This document shows positions 15,181-22,941 of a stretch of DNA of 23,937 nt, piece after piece (position 1 is the stretch's first letter; every line of letters begins with the position of its first letter). The notes under the pieces were generated by a model. It searched no databases. It was not told the DNA's origin and was given only the letters and a program-made list of their open reading frames with translations. The DNA is from a virus, in IMG/VR virus record IMGVR_UViG_3300025282_002100, positions 1-23,937 of that record; one strand, given 5' to 3'. A program made the position numbers and the translations under genes.

Positions 15181-16464
15181 CTAGCTTTCCGCGATGTCTT
15201 CGATTTTCGCCCCGGCCGCTGGATTATCACTCAGCAGATTCCCCTGCCAGTACCATGCCACCTCAAAGGTGGCATTGGAGGTCTGACGGAAGAACGGCGT
15301 GCCGTCGAAGATTTCCGACACCGGACGGGGCACCGCATTCTCACCGTGACCGATGTAGAAATGCTTGGTATCCATTCCGATGATGGTGTTCGCCGCAAAA
15401 TACGGCTCTGCGTGCCACGGGTTGCCACTGAAACGGTAGACCGTGCGACCATCGCCGCCGTCTTTCCCCTTCTGCTGCGCTCCGCCATCACGCCCCACAC
15501 CCGATCCGCCATCAAACGCCTTCGGTGAACTCATGGCAAAGAACGTATCTTCGCGCAGGAGTTCGTGATACCGACGAATGATCGCAAGATTGGAAATGTA
15601 GGCATTCAAGGTGGCTCCGCCCTTTTCGCGTACGGAATCTTCAAGCTGCATCAGCAAATCTTCCGTCAGCGCCCGGTTGGTGCCACTGTTGTCCAACACG
15701 ACCGATTCCCAGAACTCATTGCCCGCCGTACTGCGGTTAATGTTGCCGTAATTCCCAGAGGGAGGATTGGCATCATCAATGATTCCCAGAAGACCGTCAG
15801 TGTGGTAAATCGCCCCGGATTTCGTCGTATTCTCAATACAGAAGAAATCACCAGCGGCGGTGCCACTTGGGGCTGACCCACTAATGGTCACGGTGCGGTT
15901 GGTCGCATCAATCGCGGTGACCGTTCGGGACGCCGCCAAATCAGCATCGTTGTCAGAAGCGTCAATCAAGTCCACGGTCATCCCTAAATCAATACTTGGA
16001 AGGGCATTGACGGTAATTGTGGTCTGATTGTCGGCTGCTGGCATGACTGCTAACTTGCCAAGGCCATCCGAAATAAGGTCAGCGTTGATAAGTTTCAGGA
16101 TACGCCGTCTGAAACCGGCTTCCATCATCTTCAGGGCGGTCTGGAACGCAAACTTCGAGTTCCGGGCATCCTGAATGAGTTTCCACGACATATTGTACAG
16201 TCCTGCAAACTCCTGAAGACTAAAGGAGGCTTCAGTCGTGTCGGGATTGATGTTGGACGGCAACGCACCGCCTTCTGCCAAACCACTCCACGCACCTGGA
16301 TTCTTCACCATGATGGGCATGATGAATTGCCCTCGACCACCAACAGGCTTTTTCGCCTTCTGGAACATATTCCAGCAGACCACCTCTTGGTTGACGAGGT
16401 ACTGCACCTGATCCACCCCGTAGGTGTATTTCAGGGCTTCAATGACATCAGTTGTGCTCGCCAT
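15181..16464 (-). CDS. Major capsid protein (HK97-like fold expected)
   Basis: The protein has 427 residues. The N-terminal arm (1-60) leads to a helix-rich region with SWKLIQDARNSKFAFQTALK followed by MMEAGFRRRIL (about 94-124), the place of the long spine helix. A beta-rich insert lies at about 143-215 (TITVNALPSIDLGMTVDL ... TVTISGSAPSGTAAGDFF). The C-terminal part has SNLAIIRRYHELL and FAANTIIGMDTKHFYIGHGE followed by a P-domain-like end. Its place immediately after a scaffold gene and its length fit the abundant shell protein. AAGGAG lies 9 bases before the ATG. It should be made from the strong promoter at 17440-17468. Confidence 0.87.
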   Translation of the reverse strand: MASTTDVIEALKYTYGVDQVQYLVNQEVVCWNMFQKAKKPVGGRGQFIMPIMVKNPGAWSGLAEGGALPSNINPDTTEASFSLQEFAGLYNMSWKLIQDARNSKFAFQTALKMMEAGFRRRILKLINADLISDGLGKLAVMPAADNQTTITVNALPSIDLGMTVDLIDASDNDADLAASRTVTAIDATNRTVTISGSAPSGTAAGDFFCIENTTKSGAIYHTDGLLGIIDDANPPSGNYGNINRSTAGNEFWESVVLDNSGTNRALTEDLLMQLEDSVREKGGATLNAYISNLAIIRRYHELLREDTFFAMSSPKAFDGGSGVGRDGGAQQKGKDGGDGRTVYRFSGNPWHAEPYFAANTIIGMDTKHFYIGHGENAVPRPVSEIFDGTPFFRQTSNATFEVAWYWQGNLLSDNPAAGAKIEDIAES

Positions 16465-16494
16465 ACGCGATTACTCCTTCTGACAGGAGCGACC

Positions 16495-17322
16495 CTATTC
16501 CGGTTGACCGGGACTCAGCATCGGCCACAATTCATTCGCCCGTTCTTCTGGGGTTTTGTAGCCATCTGTTTTGCCGCTGGTCGGAGATACCTGACCGCCC
16601 TTGGACGGAAAGGGTGACTCCTTCGCAACCTTGGCTGCTGCCCGATCTGCATCCCGCACCGCTTTTTGTATCCCTTCCCACCGCTTTCGCAGCATCTCAG
16701 GATATTCAGTGTCCAGCGTGTCGCCTTCATGCGAGTAATACACATCTCGCATGAGTTCATTCACGACATCACTGTCGGGAAGTCCCTGTTCCTCGCGGAT
16801 TTTCAGAAACCGTGTATCGAGGTCTTTTTCCGCTTGCTTGCCTTGACTGGCTCCCACATTGTCTCGCAACTCCTTGTAATCCTTATAGAGTTTGGCAAGA
16901 GCCTGATCGCGCTGTTGGAGGGCTTGGTTGAGTGGATTGATCCCCTCGTTGACCATGCGTTCCATGAGTTGCGCGGCGGTGTTTCCATCCAGATAGGGCA
17001 TCTGTCGAAGCTGGTCCAGCATGTTGCTTTGACTCTGCTGTCCCTGCTGCTGCGACTGTGCCTGATTCTGGGCGGCCTGACGCGCATATTGCTGTTGCTG
17101 CATCTGCTGGGCGTACTGCTGCAACTGCTGGGTCTGCTTGGTTCGTTCGGATTCCCACTGTTTCCGTTCCTCGGCAAGTGCTTGTGTTTTCCTCGTATAT
17201 TCGGCCTGGGCATCAGCGGGCCAGGAACCGGATGATGAGGACTCGCCTCCTGTCTCAGTATTATCTGGTGCCGCGTCGGAGTCTGTTGATTCCGGTGCGA
17301 CGGTTACGTCTTCTTCTGCCAT
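16495..17322 (-). CDS. Capsid scaffold protein
   Basis: The 275-residue protein is acidic and disordered at the N-terminus (1-40), then a Gln-rich helical stretch (about 46-115, QQLQQYAQQMQQQQYARQAA) and a charged coiled-coil-like region (about 120-180). The C-terminus has basic, Gly/Ser/Pro-rich segments (240-275) of the sort that bind the capsid protein. High Gln/Glu content, coiled-coil character and position just before the major capsid gene are standard for scaffolds of short-tailed phages, which shape the prohead and then leave. AAGGAGAGTT precedes the ATG. It is the first gene after the internal promoter. No protease domain is seen. Confidence 0.85.
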   Translation of the reverse strand: MAEEDVTVAPESTDSDAAPDNTETGGESSSSGSWPADAQAEYTRKTQALAEERKQWESERTKQTQQLQQYAQQMQQQQYARQAAQNQAQSQQQGQQSQSNMLDQLRQMPYLDGNTAAQLMERMVNEGINPLNQALQQRDQALAKLYKDYKELRDNVGASQGKQAEKDLDTRFLKIREEQGLPDSDVVNELMRDVYYSHEGDTLDTEYPEMLRKRWEGIQKAVRDADRAAAKVAKESPFPSKGGQVSPTSGKTDGYKTPEERANELWPMLSPGQPE

Positions 17323-17323
17323 A

Positions 17324-17439
17324 ACTCTCCTTCGTCGAGTGGTCTACGAGTCCACTATCGGTTGCTCATCTGCCGATGAGTCCCATACTGGGTATTCGTG
17401 TCCCGTGTTCGCATCAGCAAACGTCGGGCAGTTCTTTGG
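17324..17439 (-). other. Leader region between promoter and scaffold gene
   Basis: The leader of about 110 nt contains no supported gene. It has two possible small hairpins: CTCATC-GGCA-GATGAG (6-bp stem, 4-nt loop) and AGTGG...CCACT with a 9-nt loop just before the SD. Either could affect translation of the scaffold mRNA; this is structural inference only. Confidence 0.4.
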
Positions 17440-17468
17440 AGTATAAGAATCCAGCGGTCAGAGGTCAA
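17440..17468 (-). promoter_or_regulatory. Strong sigma70-type promoter before scaffold and capsid
   Basis: On the minus strand TTGACC and TATACT are separated by exactly 17 bases, five of six matches to consensus in each box. The -35 box overlaps the final codons of the 52-residue gene; the transcription start would be near 17433. It would drive the scaffold and capsid genes separately from read-through from upstream. Confidence 0.72.
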
Positions 17469-17623
17469 GTCTTGCGACGGCGGGCTTTTGAGTAGGCAAT
17501 CGCCATTGCCTGTTTCTTTCCACCCTTAAACCGATCCGGGTGATCGGTGTGTTCTTTGAGCATCTCCGCCATTGACGCGGTGAGTCGCGCTTTCGGTGGT
17601 GGTTTTCGCTGTACGGTAGTCAT
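17465..17623 (-). CDS. Small basic protein with FKGGKKQAMAIAYSKA motif
   Basis: The product has 52 residues. Its ATG overlaps the portal stop (ATGA). The C-terminal half reads RFKGGKKQAMAIAYSKARRR (31-50), a motif I know from very small phage and bacterial proteins of the kind with K-x-G-K/R-K-Q-A-I-A-I-A-x-x-x-A. The N-terminus contains a Lys/Arg/Pro-rich stretch and a helix (SMAEMLKEH, about 17-25). The role is unknown; a DNA- or portal-associated accessory protein is possible. The strong promoter for the scaffold gene overlaps its stop codon. Confidence 0.72.
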   Translation of the reverse strand: MTTVQRKPPPKARLTASMAEMLKEHTDHPDRFKGGKKQAMAIAYSKARRRKT

Positions 17624-19815
17624 GGTTGTTGTTGTTCCGCCATTGCCTGTGCCAGTGCTTGCGGAGCCTGTGGCGCAATCTGCTGACTGGCTTTCATCTG
17701 ATCCATCGCCATATCAATGGCTTCAGCCGCCGCTTTTGCTGCGGCCTGTTGTGCCGCCTGTGCCACGGCTCCCTGCACCTGCTGCTGTTGCATCCCATCC
17801 TGCCGTCGATCTGAGGCTTCAACGAGGAACTGTCGGCATTTATTCCAGAACTGGACGAATCCCTGTTGAATTTCCGGGCTGGCTGAGAGCCATTCCGTGG
17901 TCGCCATTTCCGCTTCTAGTTCATCCATGATGACGCGCAGGTTCCAGAACGGCATCGGAATATGGTCAGGAAGCTGTTGTCCCTGCCAGAGTCGTTCCAC
18001 CAGCGACATGCCGAGCTTGCGATACTTAGATTCTGCCGCTTCGCGCCCAATGTCGCCCATACTCAGGTCTGATGCAATTTTTTCCTTGTCAATTCGTCCC
18101 GTGCGCTCGTCAATGTACAAGACACTGAGTGGCGACTGGAGATGTTCCCGAATGCGGGCTTCTCGCAAGGCACGCAGTTCAGGAATGAGGCTCCCTCGCT
18201 CAACCGTGATCGAGTAATCTGTGCCGGATTTGAGGATTTCAGAGGTCTGAAAGATAAACACTTCGTCTTTCATGCTGTTATCGGTGTAATGGAGCGTCCG
18301 AAACGACGGATAATACTCCTTGACCCGATTGATCCGCATTTCCTTGACTTTTGCCATCCTCTGCCCCAAATGCTGGTAGAGATTCCCCCATTGGGTGTCA
18401 ATGATCTCTTGCAGCATCGGCACGGCCATTGGTCCCCGCATTTGACCGGGAAACTTGCTTTCCGAGAATAAATCCACGCCCCCCGCGATTTCCCGCATCA
18501 GCTTGATCGTGAGTTCCACGGACTGCATAAACCACGCCGGAAGCTGCGGGGGGTCGCGGCGTTGCACCATCTTGACGCCACTATCGGTGAGGCCACCTTC
18601 GATGGGCGCGGGGTAGTCCGAGGGAATGTCTTCGCGCTTGAGCGTCGGTCCAAGCAGTTCGTCGGCGTAAATCGACGCATTCGCCTGTTCGCCCAATTGC
18701 GAGAGGCGTTTATTGAGAAACCGCTGTGGGGCAATCAGGTCGCTGACGTAATCATTGTTCCAGAAGCTCGATGTGGTCGGACTCCAGTGAAAATCGACCA
18801 ATGGGATAGATTCATAGGGATTATCGCCGTCATGGAGGATTTGTTCGCCCGGAATAAAGGAACTGTACTTCCCACGCGGGTGTTTGTCCGAGATCGGCTG
18901 AAAGCGTTCCACCACGACCGCCATATCGGGATCATTTTGCGTGCGACTGCCTTGAATCCGTGGAATCAGGTCTTGAAGATGCACCGAGCCGGTCGGATCG
19001 CCAAATTGCTTGATATCGGTGCTGAGAATCCGCACATCTGACGCATCCTTGATATTCTGGATTGACTCCTTGCTGACATCATAATTCGCCTCAATCCACC
19101 CCAATGTGCGGATTTTGGCAATATAGACCGCCTGATCCGGGGAGAGATCGTCTACGGATCGCACAGAACTGTCGATAAAGACCTGTAAGGGACTGAGGAC
19201 TTCGCTGCCGATATCACCAGCCAGCACCATGTCCTCAATGACCTCAAAGCGTTCCTTTGGCCCGCCTTGCGCGAGAATTTCCTGGCGCATGGACTCAGGA
19301 ACGACCTCTCCGGTCTGAATGTCAGTCCATTGCAGTTCGTTTGTCTCTGGATCGAACCGGGGCATCGGTTCCATCGTGGCATCCTTGACCCACGGCACAT
19401 ACTCGAAGGCCACGCCGCCAATCGCCATCCACCAGAGGATTTCCCAGGTGCGGGAGGGTTGATCGAGCTTTTCGTCCAAGGCCCGAATCAGTTTGTCCAC
19501 GACTTCAGCCTTGGCAATGGATTGCGGGTCTTGTTTGTCGGCCCGTGCTTTAAAGACCGGCGCAATACTGCTCAGACGCCCCATCATCTTGTAGAGCATC
19601 TGGGCGGCAAGGTTAAAGACCAGATACAACTTGTTGGGATCGCGCTTGCGCGTAAACATGACCCGATTCTGCGTGCCGATCCAGTGTTCGCCGGAGGCAA
19701 ATGCCAGATTGGTCAGAATGCGGAGTTCCACGGACCCGACACTTCGGGCTTTCTGGGCACGGAGGCGGTCGTAGTCGTCGGTATAGTCAGCGAGATTCTT
19801 CGCGTCGTCAGCCAT
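17620..19815 (-). CDS. Portal (head-tail connector) protein
   Basis: The protein has 731 residues, the size of P22-type portals. Features in order: helix-rich N-terminus (1-50); NRVMFTRKRDPNKLYLVFNL (51-70) leading into the wing; an acidic region (about 140-210); FIDSSVRSVDDLSPDQAVYI followed by wing strands; FHWSPTTSSFWNNDYVSDLI and PQRFLNKRLSQLGEQA (about 343-381), the stem/clip region; REIAGGVDLFSESKFPGQM; then a Gln/Ala-rich C-terminal barrel-like tail (about 670-731). It forms the DNA channel ring and docks the terminase. It follows the terminase and precedes the scaffold, as expected. No clear SD precedes the ATG. Confidence 0.87.
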   Translation of the reverse strand: MADDAKNLADYTDDYDRLRAQKARSVGSVELRILTNLAFASGEHWIGTQNRVMFTRKRDPNKLYLVFNLAAQMLYKMMGRLSSIAPVFKARADKQDPQSIAKAEVVDKLIRALDEKLDQPSRTWEILWWMAIGGVAFEYVPWVKDATMEPMPRFDPETNELQWTDIQTGEVVPESMRQEILAQGGPKERFEVIEDMVLAGDIGSEVLSPLQVFIDSSVRSVDDLSPDQAVYIAKIRTLGWIEANYDVSKESIQNIKDASDVRILSTDIKQFGDPTGSVHLQDLIPRIQGSRTQNDPDMAVVVERFQPISDKHPRGKYSSFIPGEQILHDGDNPYESIPLVDFHWSPTTSSFWNNDYVSDLIAPQRFLNKRLSQLGEQANASIYADELLGPTLKREDIPSDYPAPIEGGLTDSGVKMVQRRDPPQLPAWFMQSVELTIKLMREIAGGVDLFSESKFPGQMRGPMAVPMLQEIIDTQWGNLYQHLGQRMAKVKEMRINRVKEYYPSFRTLHYTDNSMKDEVFIFQTSEILKSGTDYSITVERGSLIPELRALREARIREHLQSPLSVLYIDERTGRIDKEKIASDLSMGDIGREAAESKYRKLGMSLVERLWQGQQLPDHIPMPFWNLRVIMDELEAEMATTEWLSASPEIQQGFVQFWNKCRQFLVEASDRRQDGMQQQQVQGAVAQAAQQAAAKAAAEAIDMAMDQMKASQQIAPQAPQALAQAMAEQQQP

Positions 19816-19826
19816 AGTGGTCTAGA

Positions 19827-20186
19827 TTACGGTCGCGGTTTTCGCGTGACGGGACCACCGGCACCACCTGCCAACATCTTGATAATGTCTTCCAGATTGA
19901 TCCCCGGCACAATGCCCTGTCCCTGACCAGATCCCGACAGTTGCGCGGCGACGGCTCCCATTTCAGTGGGATTGGCTTGGGCATCAAATTGGGGATAGCG
20001 TGTTGGCATCTGCTGTTCGCTTGTTGGAAGTGTGCCGGATTCAATCGTCTTCCGTTCTGTTGTTGTAATTGTACCGGGACGCGCTCGTTGCTCTCGACGT
20101 GTAGCGCGTGCTGACGCCTTGTCTTTTTCAAGTTGCTTCAGACCCTTGACATCGTATCCGTATGTCTTGCCACCAAATTCAGGCAT
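19827..20186 (-). CDS. Small basic, low-complexity protein before the portal
   Basis: The 119-residue protein is Arg/Lys/Thr-rich in residues 1-50 (KDKASARATRREQRARPG), then Gln/Pro/Gly-rich, ending GGAGGPVTRKPRP. Its ATG overlaps the TAA of the previous gene (TAATG), and the SD TTAGGAG is encoded within the last codons of that gene. It is probably mostly disordered. Neighbours are terminase and portal, so it may be a minor head or assembly protein. No homology is recognised. Confidence 0.7.
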   Translation of the reverse strand: MPEFGGKTYGYDVKGLKQLEKDKASARATRREQRARPGTITTTERKTIESGTLPTSEQQMPTRYPQFDAQANPTEMGAVAAQLSGSGQGQGIVPGINLEDIIKMLAGGAGGPVTRKPRP

Positions 20187-20404
20187 TATTGCGCTCCTAA
20201 GTGGGCATCCGGTAGCACGGCGAGATCCCGATCCGATGTCGCGGGCACCATGCCGGACCCGTTATCCGGTTGCTGTATCTGGGTCATGATCATGCGTTCC
20301 AGAGTATCCATCCGGTCCTTCAGCACGGTCAGGTCGTGCGTCGTCACCTGCGGTGAAGGCACGTTCAGCCACCTCAGTAAGTGTTTGCGAAGTCTCTCCA
20401 CCAT
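20186..20404 (-). CDS. Small protein, C-terminal DAHLG
   Basis: The 72-residue protein has an amphipathic helix at the N-terminus (VERLRKHLLRWLNV) and a second helix (LTVLKDRMDTLERMIMTQIQ, about 25-44). It has a good SD (AAGGAG, 10 bases before ATG) and high GC at third codon positions (about 52 of 72 by hand count), strong support for this frame. It overlaps the previous gene by 143 bases in another frame. Its end ...PDAHLGAQ resembles the terminase end ...VDAHLGGL. Confidence 0.72.
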   Translation of the reverse strand: MVERLRKHLLRWLNVPSPQVTTHDLTVLKDRMDTLERMIMTQIQQPDNGSGMVPATSDRDLAVLPDAHLGAQ

Positions 20405-20543
20405 GATTTTGCATCTCCTTGAACAGTGCCGTCAAGGACCGAGCGTCAGTTTTTCCATTGGGCAACTGTCGGGTCAGGGATAATGTCTGCATTATAAAGT
20501 ACACTTTCTGTTCCAATGCGGCCACTCGTTCATCAAGGGTCAT
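20262..20543 (-). CDS. Small coiled-coil protein overlapping the next gene
   Basis: The protein has 93 residues. The start is one base after the terminase stop (TAGGATG). Residues 1-46 (beginning TLDERVAALEQKVYFIMQTL) form a convincing coiled coil. The rest (47-93) has poor GC at third codon positions (about a third, by hand count) and looks like an out-of-frame shadow of the 72-residue gene. Either the two genes overlap for 143 bases or the true end of this protein is lost by an indel. Confidence 0.55.
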   Translation of the reverse strand: MTLDERVAALEQKVYFIMQTLSLTRQLPNGKTDARSLTALFKEMQNHGGETSQTLTEVAERAFTAGDDARPDRAEGPDGYSGTHDHDPDTATG

Positions 20544-20544
20544 C

Positions 20545-22125
20545 CTACAATCCTCCTAAATGGGCATCAACCGGCCCCTGTCGTTTCTTTTTTCGCAATG
20601 GCGATCCATACCATTGCACGGTTCCCGCCGGGGGCTGCAACGGGGGAGCCTTCAGGCCCGTCCGCGCACGGGGATGGCGCGAGAGGACGTGTTCCACGCA
20701 ATCCAGGGCATGATCGTTAACTTTATAGCGTTCGTATTTTCCGGCAGCGGTCGATTTATCCGGCCATTGAGCCGATTCGAGTTCATACGGCACCATCGTC
20801 AACCACGGAGCCAGATAAATCTGATCGTGCTGAAAATACTGACGGGCCGCTTCGGTGCGAACCTCGCGTCCCTGCTTGTTCGCCAGTAAATGTACCCCGT
20901 GGAGTAAACATTCCTGTTTGAACTGGGAATTACTGTCCACCCACGCCATCGGGCGTGTGTGCCAGATCGCCGCCATGCGTCTGAGGTCGTCACACCACCG
21001 CACGATAGAACTGTCCTGGTCGAGTTCGGGGGTATTGGCGACATACCGATAATTGGTCAATTCGTCCAGCAGATACGCCTGACCCTCCGGGGACACGCCC
21101 ACCACGACCGCGGCACAGTAGGTGCCGGTATCGGCTCCGATTTCGATATGCCAGTCGTGCGGCAGTTTAAAATTCTCCTTCACGGGACCAGCTTCCTGAT
21201 GTTTCCAGAGGGGCGCGTGATCCTGCATGGACAACATGCGGTCGCCCCGCTGATAATTGTAGACACGCCCCACGTAGTCACCGAGTTTCCCCAGATAGGC
21301 AATCGAGAACTGTTCCCGCGTCAGGAGTTGCTGGTCCCGGTCCATCGCGGCCTGATCGAAGCTATAGGGGTTGACGGTCGCCGGAATCCCGCATTTACAG
21401 ACCCAGTCGGGAAAATCGGGGTGGTCATGGCCGTGATCGTGGAAAATCTGCACCCACGGGCGGTCAGGCGTCGTCGGAAAGACGGCATAGCCCTTCCTGA
21501 CGCGCAAATTCTGGGCGATGGAGGTAAAACACTCAATTCCCGGCAACTGATACGCTTCACAGTAGACGTACGCATCGACTTCCTTGCCCTTGAGCGATTC
21601 TGACCGTTCCCAACTCCGCGCCTCGAACCGTGCCCCATTGTCGAGTTCCAGCCAGAGGCGTCCATCCTTCGGACGGTTCTGGAGCGACGCATAGGACTGA
21701 TTGAGTCCCCGTTCCGAGCAAATGGCTTCGAGGAGATAGTCAAATTCCGGGGCGGTCATGTCGTATTCGTTCCCGACCAGATAGACCGTGGCGTGTGGGA
21801 CCGCCGCAAAGGATGCCGCCCAGAGGCCCGCCCCTGCCGACTTGCCGGATTTGTACGCGCCGAGTTCCGCGACGACTTTGGCCCGTCCCGCCGGTCGGGG
21901 CATCATCAGGCGATGGGTGAGGGTGCCGTCAGGGAGGCGCACCTGCATCATCGGGTCAGTGCCCTGCGGATCGGCCTCAATTTCCGTCAGATCGTAGCCA
22001 TCCGTGGTCGCCCACCACGCCGCCTGATGCTCAAACGGAATAAATCCGATTTTCTCGCACAAAAACGTGCGAAAATCCGTCATCAGGCGATCTCGAAGGG
22101 CGGGTGGGACGTGTTTCTCAGCCAT
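20545..22125 (-). CDS. terL: Large terminase subunit (DNA packaging ATPase/nuclease)
   Basis: The 526-residue protein couples ATP hydrolysis to DNA packing into the prohead and cuts the DNA. The ATPase part has a Walker A-like AYKSGKS (90-96), Walker B with catalytic glutamate in VDAYVYCE (183-190) and a TTPDRPW coupling motif (218-224). The nuclease part shows the three acidic blocks of the RNase H-like fold: IEIGADTG (D332), WVDSNSQF (D397) and NDHALD (D471, D475). Length and layout match the family. GAGGTGA precedes the ATG by 10 bases. The last residues DAHLGGL encode the TTAGGAGG SD of the next gene. Confidence 0.93.
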   Translation of the reverse strand: MAEKHVPPALRDRLMTDFRTFLCEKIGFIPFEHQAAWWATTDGYDLTEIEADPQGTDPMMQVRLPDGTLTHRLMMPRPAGRAKVVAELGAYKSGKSAGAGLWAASFAAVPHATVYLVGNEYDMTAPEFDYLLEAICSERGLNQSYASLQNRPKDGRLWLELDNGARFEARSWERSESLKGKEVDAYVYCEAYQLPGIECFTSIAQNLRVRKGYAVFPTTPDRPWVQIFHDHGHDHPDFPDWVCKCGIPATVNPYSFDQAAMDRDQQLLTREQFSIAYLGKLGDYVGRVYNYQRGDRMLSMQDHAPLWKHQEAGPVKENFKLPHDWHIEIGADTGTYCAAVVVGVSPEGQAYLLDELTNYRYVANTPELDQDSSIVRWCDDLRRMAAIWHTRPMAWVDSNSQFKQECLLHGVHLLANKQGREVRTEAARQYFQHDQIYLAPWLTMVPYELESAQWPDKSTAAGKYERYKVNDHALDCVEHVLSRHPRARTGLKAPPLQPPAGTVQWYGSPLRKKKRQGPVDAHLGGL

Positions 22126-22135
22126 GCGTCGATGA

Positions 22136-22360
22136 TCACCTCAGTGCGGCAAGTGCCTGTGACCAAAACCCACCAGTCTGGACCTGTTCATCGATCCCTC
22201 CAGCGACGGGAAACCCTATTTGCTCACAGCGAGCACACCCACGTCCCGTGCCGATGGGGTCGTCAAAATGATCCAGCCACGCCGTCCCAAAGGCGCAGAC
22301 GAGTGCGTCGTCAGTCGCCGTCGAGCGTGGCCTGTCGAGCGCGAGTGAGAATTGACGCAT
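22136..22360 (-). CDS. Small unknown protein upstream of the large terminase
   Basis: The 74-residue protein has a perfect SD (GGAGG, 6 bases before ATG). It ends 10 bases before the terminase start and overlaps the previous gene by 50 bases. It has CARC near the middle (GCARCEQIGFPV) and a helix at the end. Frame support is moderate; no homology is recognised. The CxxC could be part of a metal site but only two cysteines are grouped. Confidence 0.5.
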   Translation of the reverse strand: MRQFSLALDRPRSTATDDALVCAFGTAWLDHFDDPIGTGRGCARCEQIGFPVAGGIDEQVQTGGFWSQALAALR

Positions 22361-22568
22361 ACGCCGCCTCCACCGTCATCGGATCGAGTCGCAACCACGC
22401 ACACCAGAGAATCAGGCTCTCGTTCGTATGATCAGAGAGAAAGTCCCGTGCGGTGGTCCGAAAATAACTCTGTTGCATTGGAGTGGTCCCGCCAACCTCC
22501 TGCACGTCCTTGACTGCCCGTAGGAGTACACTCAATGCGAGTTTATAATACGCTGTCTGATCGACCAC
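22311..22568 (-). CDS. Small unknown helical protein
   Basis: The 85-residue protein starts with GTG. GAGG lies 7 bases upstream of it, and it overlaps the sigma-like gene by 37 bases. It is helical: YKLALSVLLRAVKDVQEV (8-25), ARDFLSDHTNESLILWCAWL (40-59) and LDPMTVEAAYASILTRARQA (61-80). The phrase ...FL-x(8-10)-L-WC-x-LRLDP-x-V recalls small proteins that occur beside phage terminases, but I cannot name the family. A small terminase accessory role is possible. Confidence 0.68.
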   Translation of the reverse strand: MVDQTAYYKLALSVLLRAVKDVQEVGGTTPMQQSYFRTTARDFLSDHTNESLILWCAWLRLDPMTVEAAYASILTRARQATLDGD

Positions 22569-22933
22569 CGATGCGCCTCATTCGACGTGGTATCTATCGC
22601 ATCGTCCTGAGATGCCTTCCAGGCTCGGGCCATCTCAAGCACCTGCTCCCGTGGCGTCCGATGCACGGGAGGGGTCCAGGTCCGCTGTCGTGCTATCCGA
22701 CACCAGTCCCGTCGATGACTGGCGTTGTCCAGTCCCGTGCTGCCGTGGAGCGTCAGGTGCGTGGCGACGATCCCCATCTCCGTGAGCGTCCAGCGTATCC
22801 ACTTGTGCGCGTCCGCTTCATACTGACCCACCCGTGATCCGCTGATGCCGAGTTCGCGTCCCACTTCTTTCAGCGTGTATTTCCGATCACGCCCCCACCG
22901 CCGATAGAGGATATTCTGAAGTTTCTCTCGCAT
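22532..22933 (-). CDS. Small protein with sigma70 region-4-like helix-turn-helix
   Basis: The protein has 133 residues. Residues 17-46 (RKYTLKEVGRELGISGSRVG then QYEADAHKWI) match the layout of region 4 of sigma70 factors (TL-EVG-xLG-x-S/T-x-x-R-V-x-Q-x-E-x-x-A), which binds the -35 box of promoters. A basic region (75-100) and an acidic, charged end (105-133) follow. No region-2 domain is seen, so it is not a full sigma factor. It could bias transcription to late promoters, act as anti-sigma, or simply bind DNA near the packaging site. Start follows the previous stop by 8 bases; no strong SD. Confidence 0.72.
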   Translation of the reverse strand: MREKLQNILYRRWGRDRKYTLKEVGRELGISGSRVGQYEADAHKWIRWTLTEMGIVATHLTLHGSTGLDNASHRRDWCRIARQRTWTPPVHRTPREQVLEMARAWKASQDDAIDTTSNEAHRWSIRQRIINSH

Positions 22934-22941
22934 GACTGTCG

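Noticed and set aside
17339-17455. Protein-like frame in the scaffold leader beginning with CTG (SYTPKNCPTFADAN...)
   Set aside because: It has no ATG, GTG or TTG start, a stop just before it, and it runs through the -10 box of the strong promoter; more likely untranslated leader.
20491-20496. Perfect TATAAT on the minus strand
   Set aside because: It lies inside a coding region and has no -35 box at any usable distance.
22216-22404. 62-codon minus-strand frame overlapping two small genes
   Set aside because: Composition (runs of G and R/S) and lack of SD make it a shadow; the frame 22136-22360 has a good SD.
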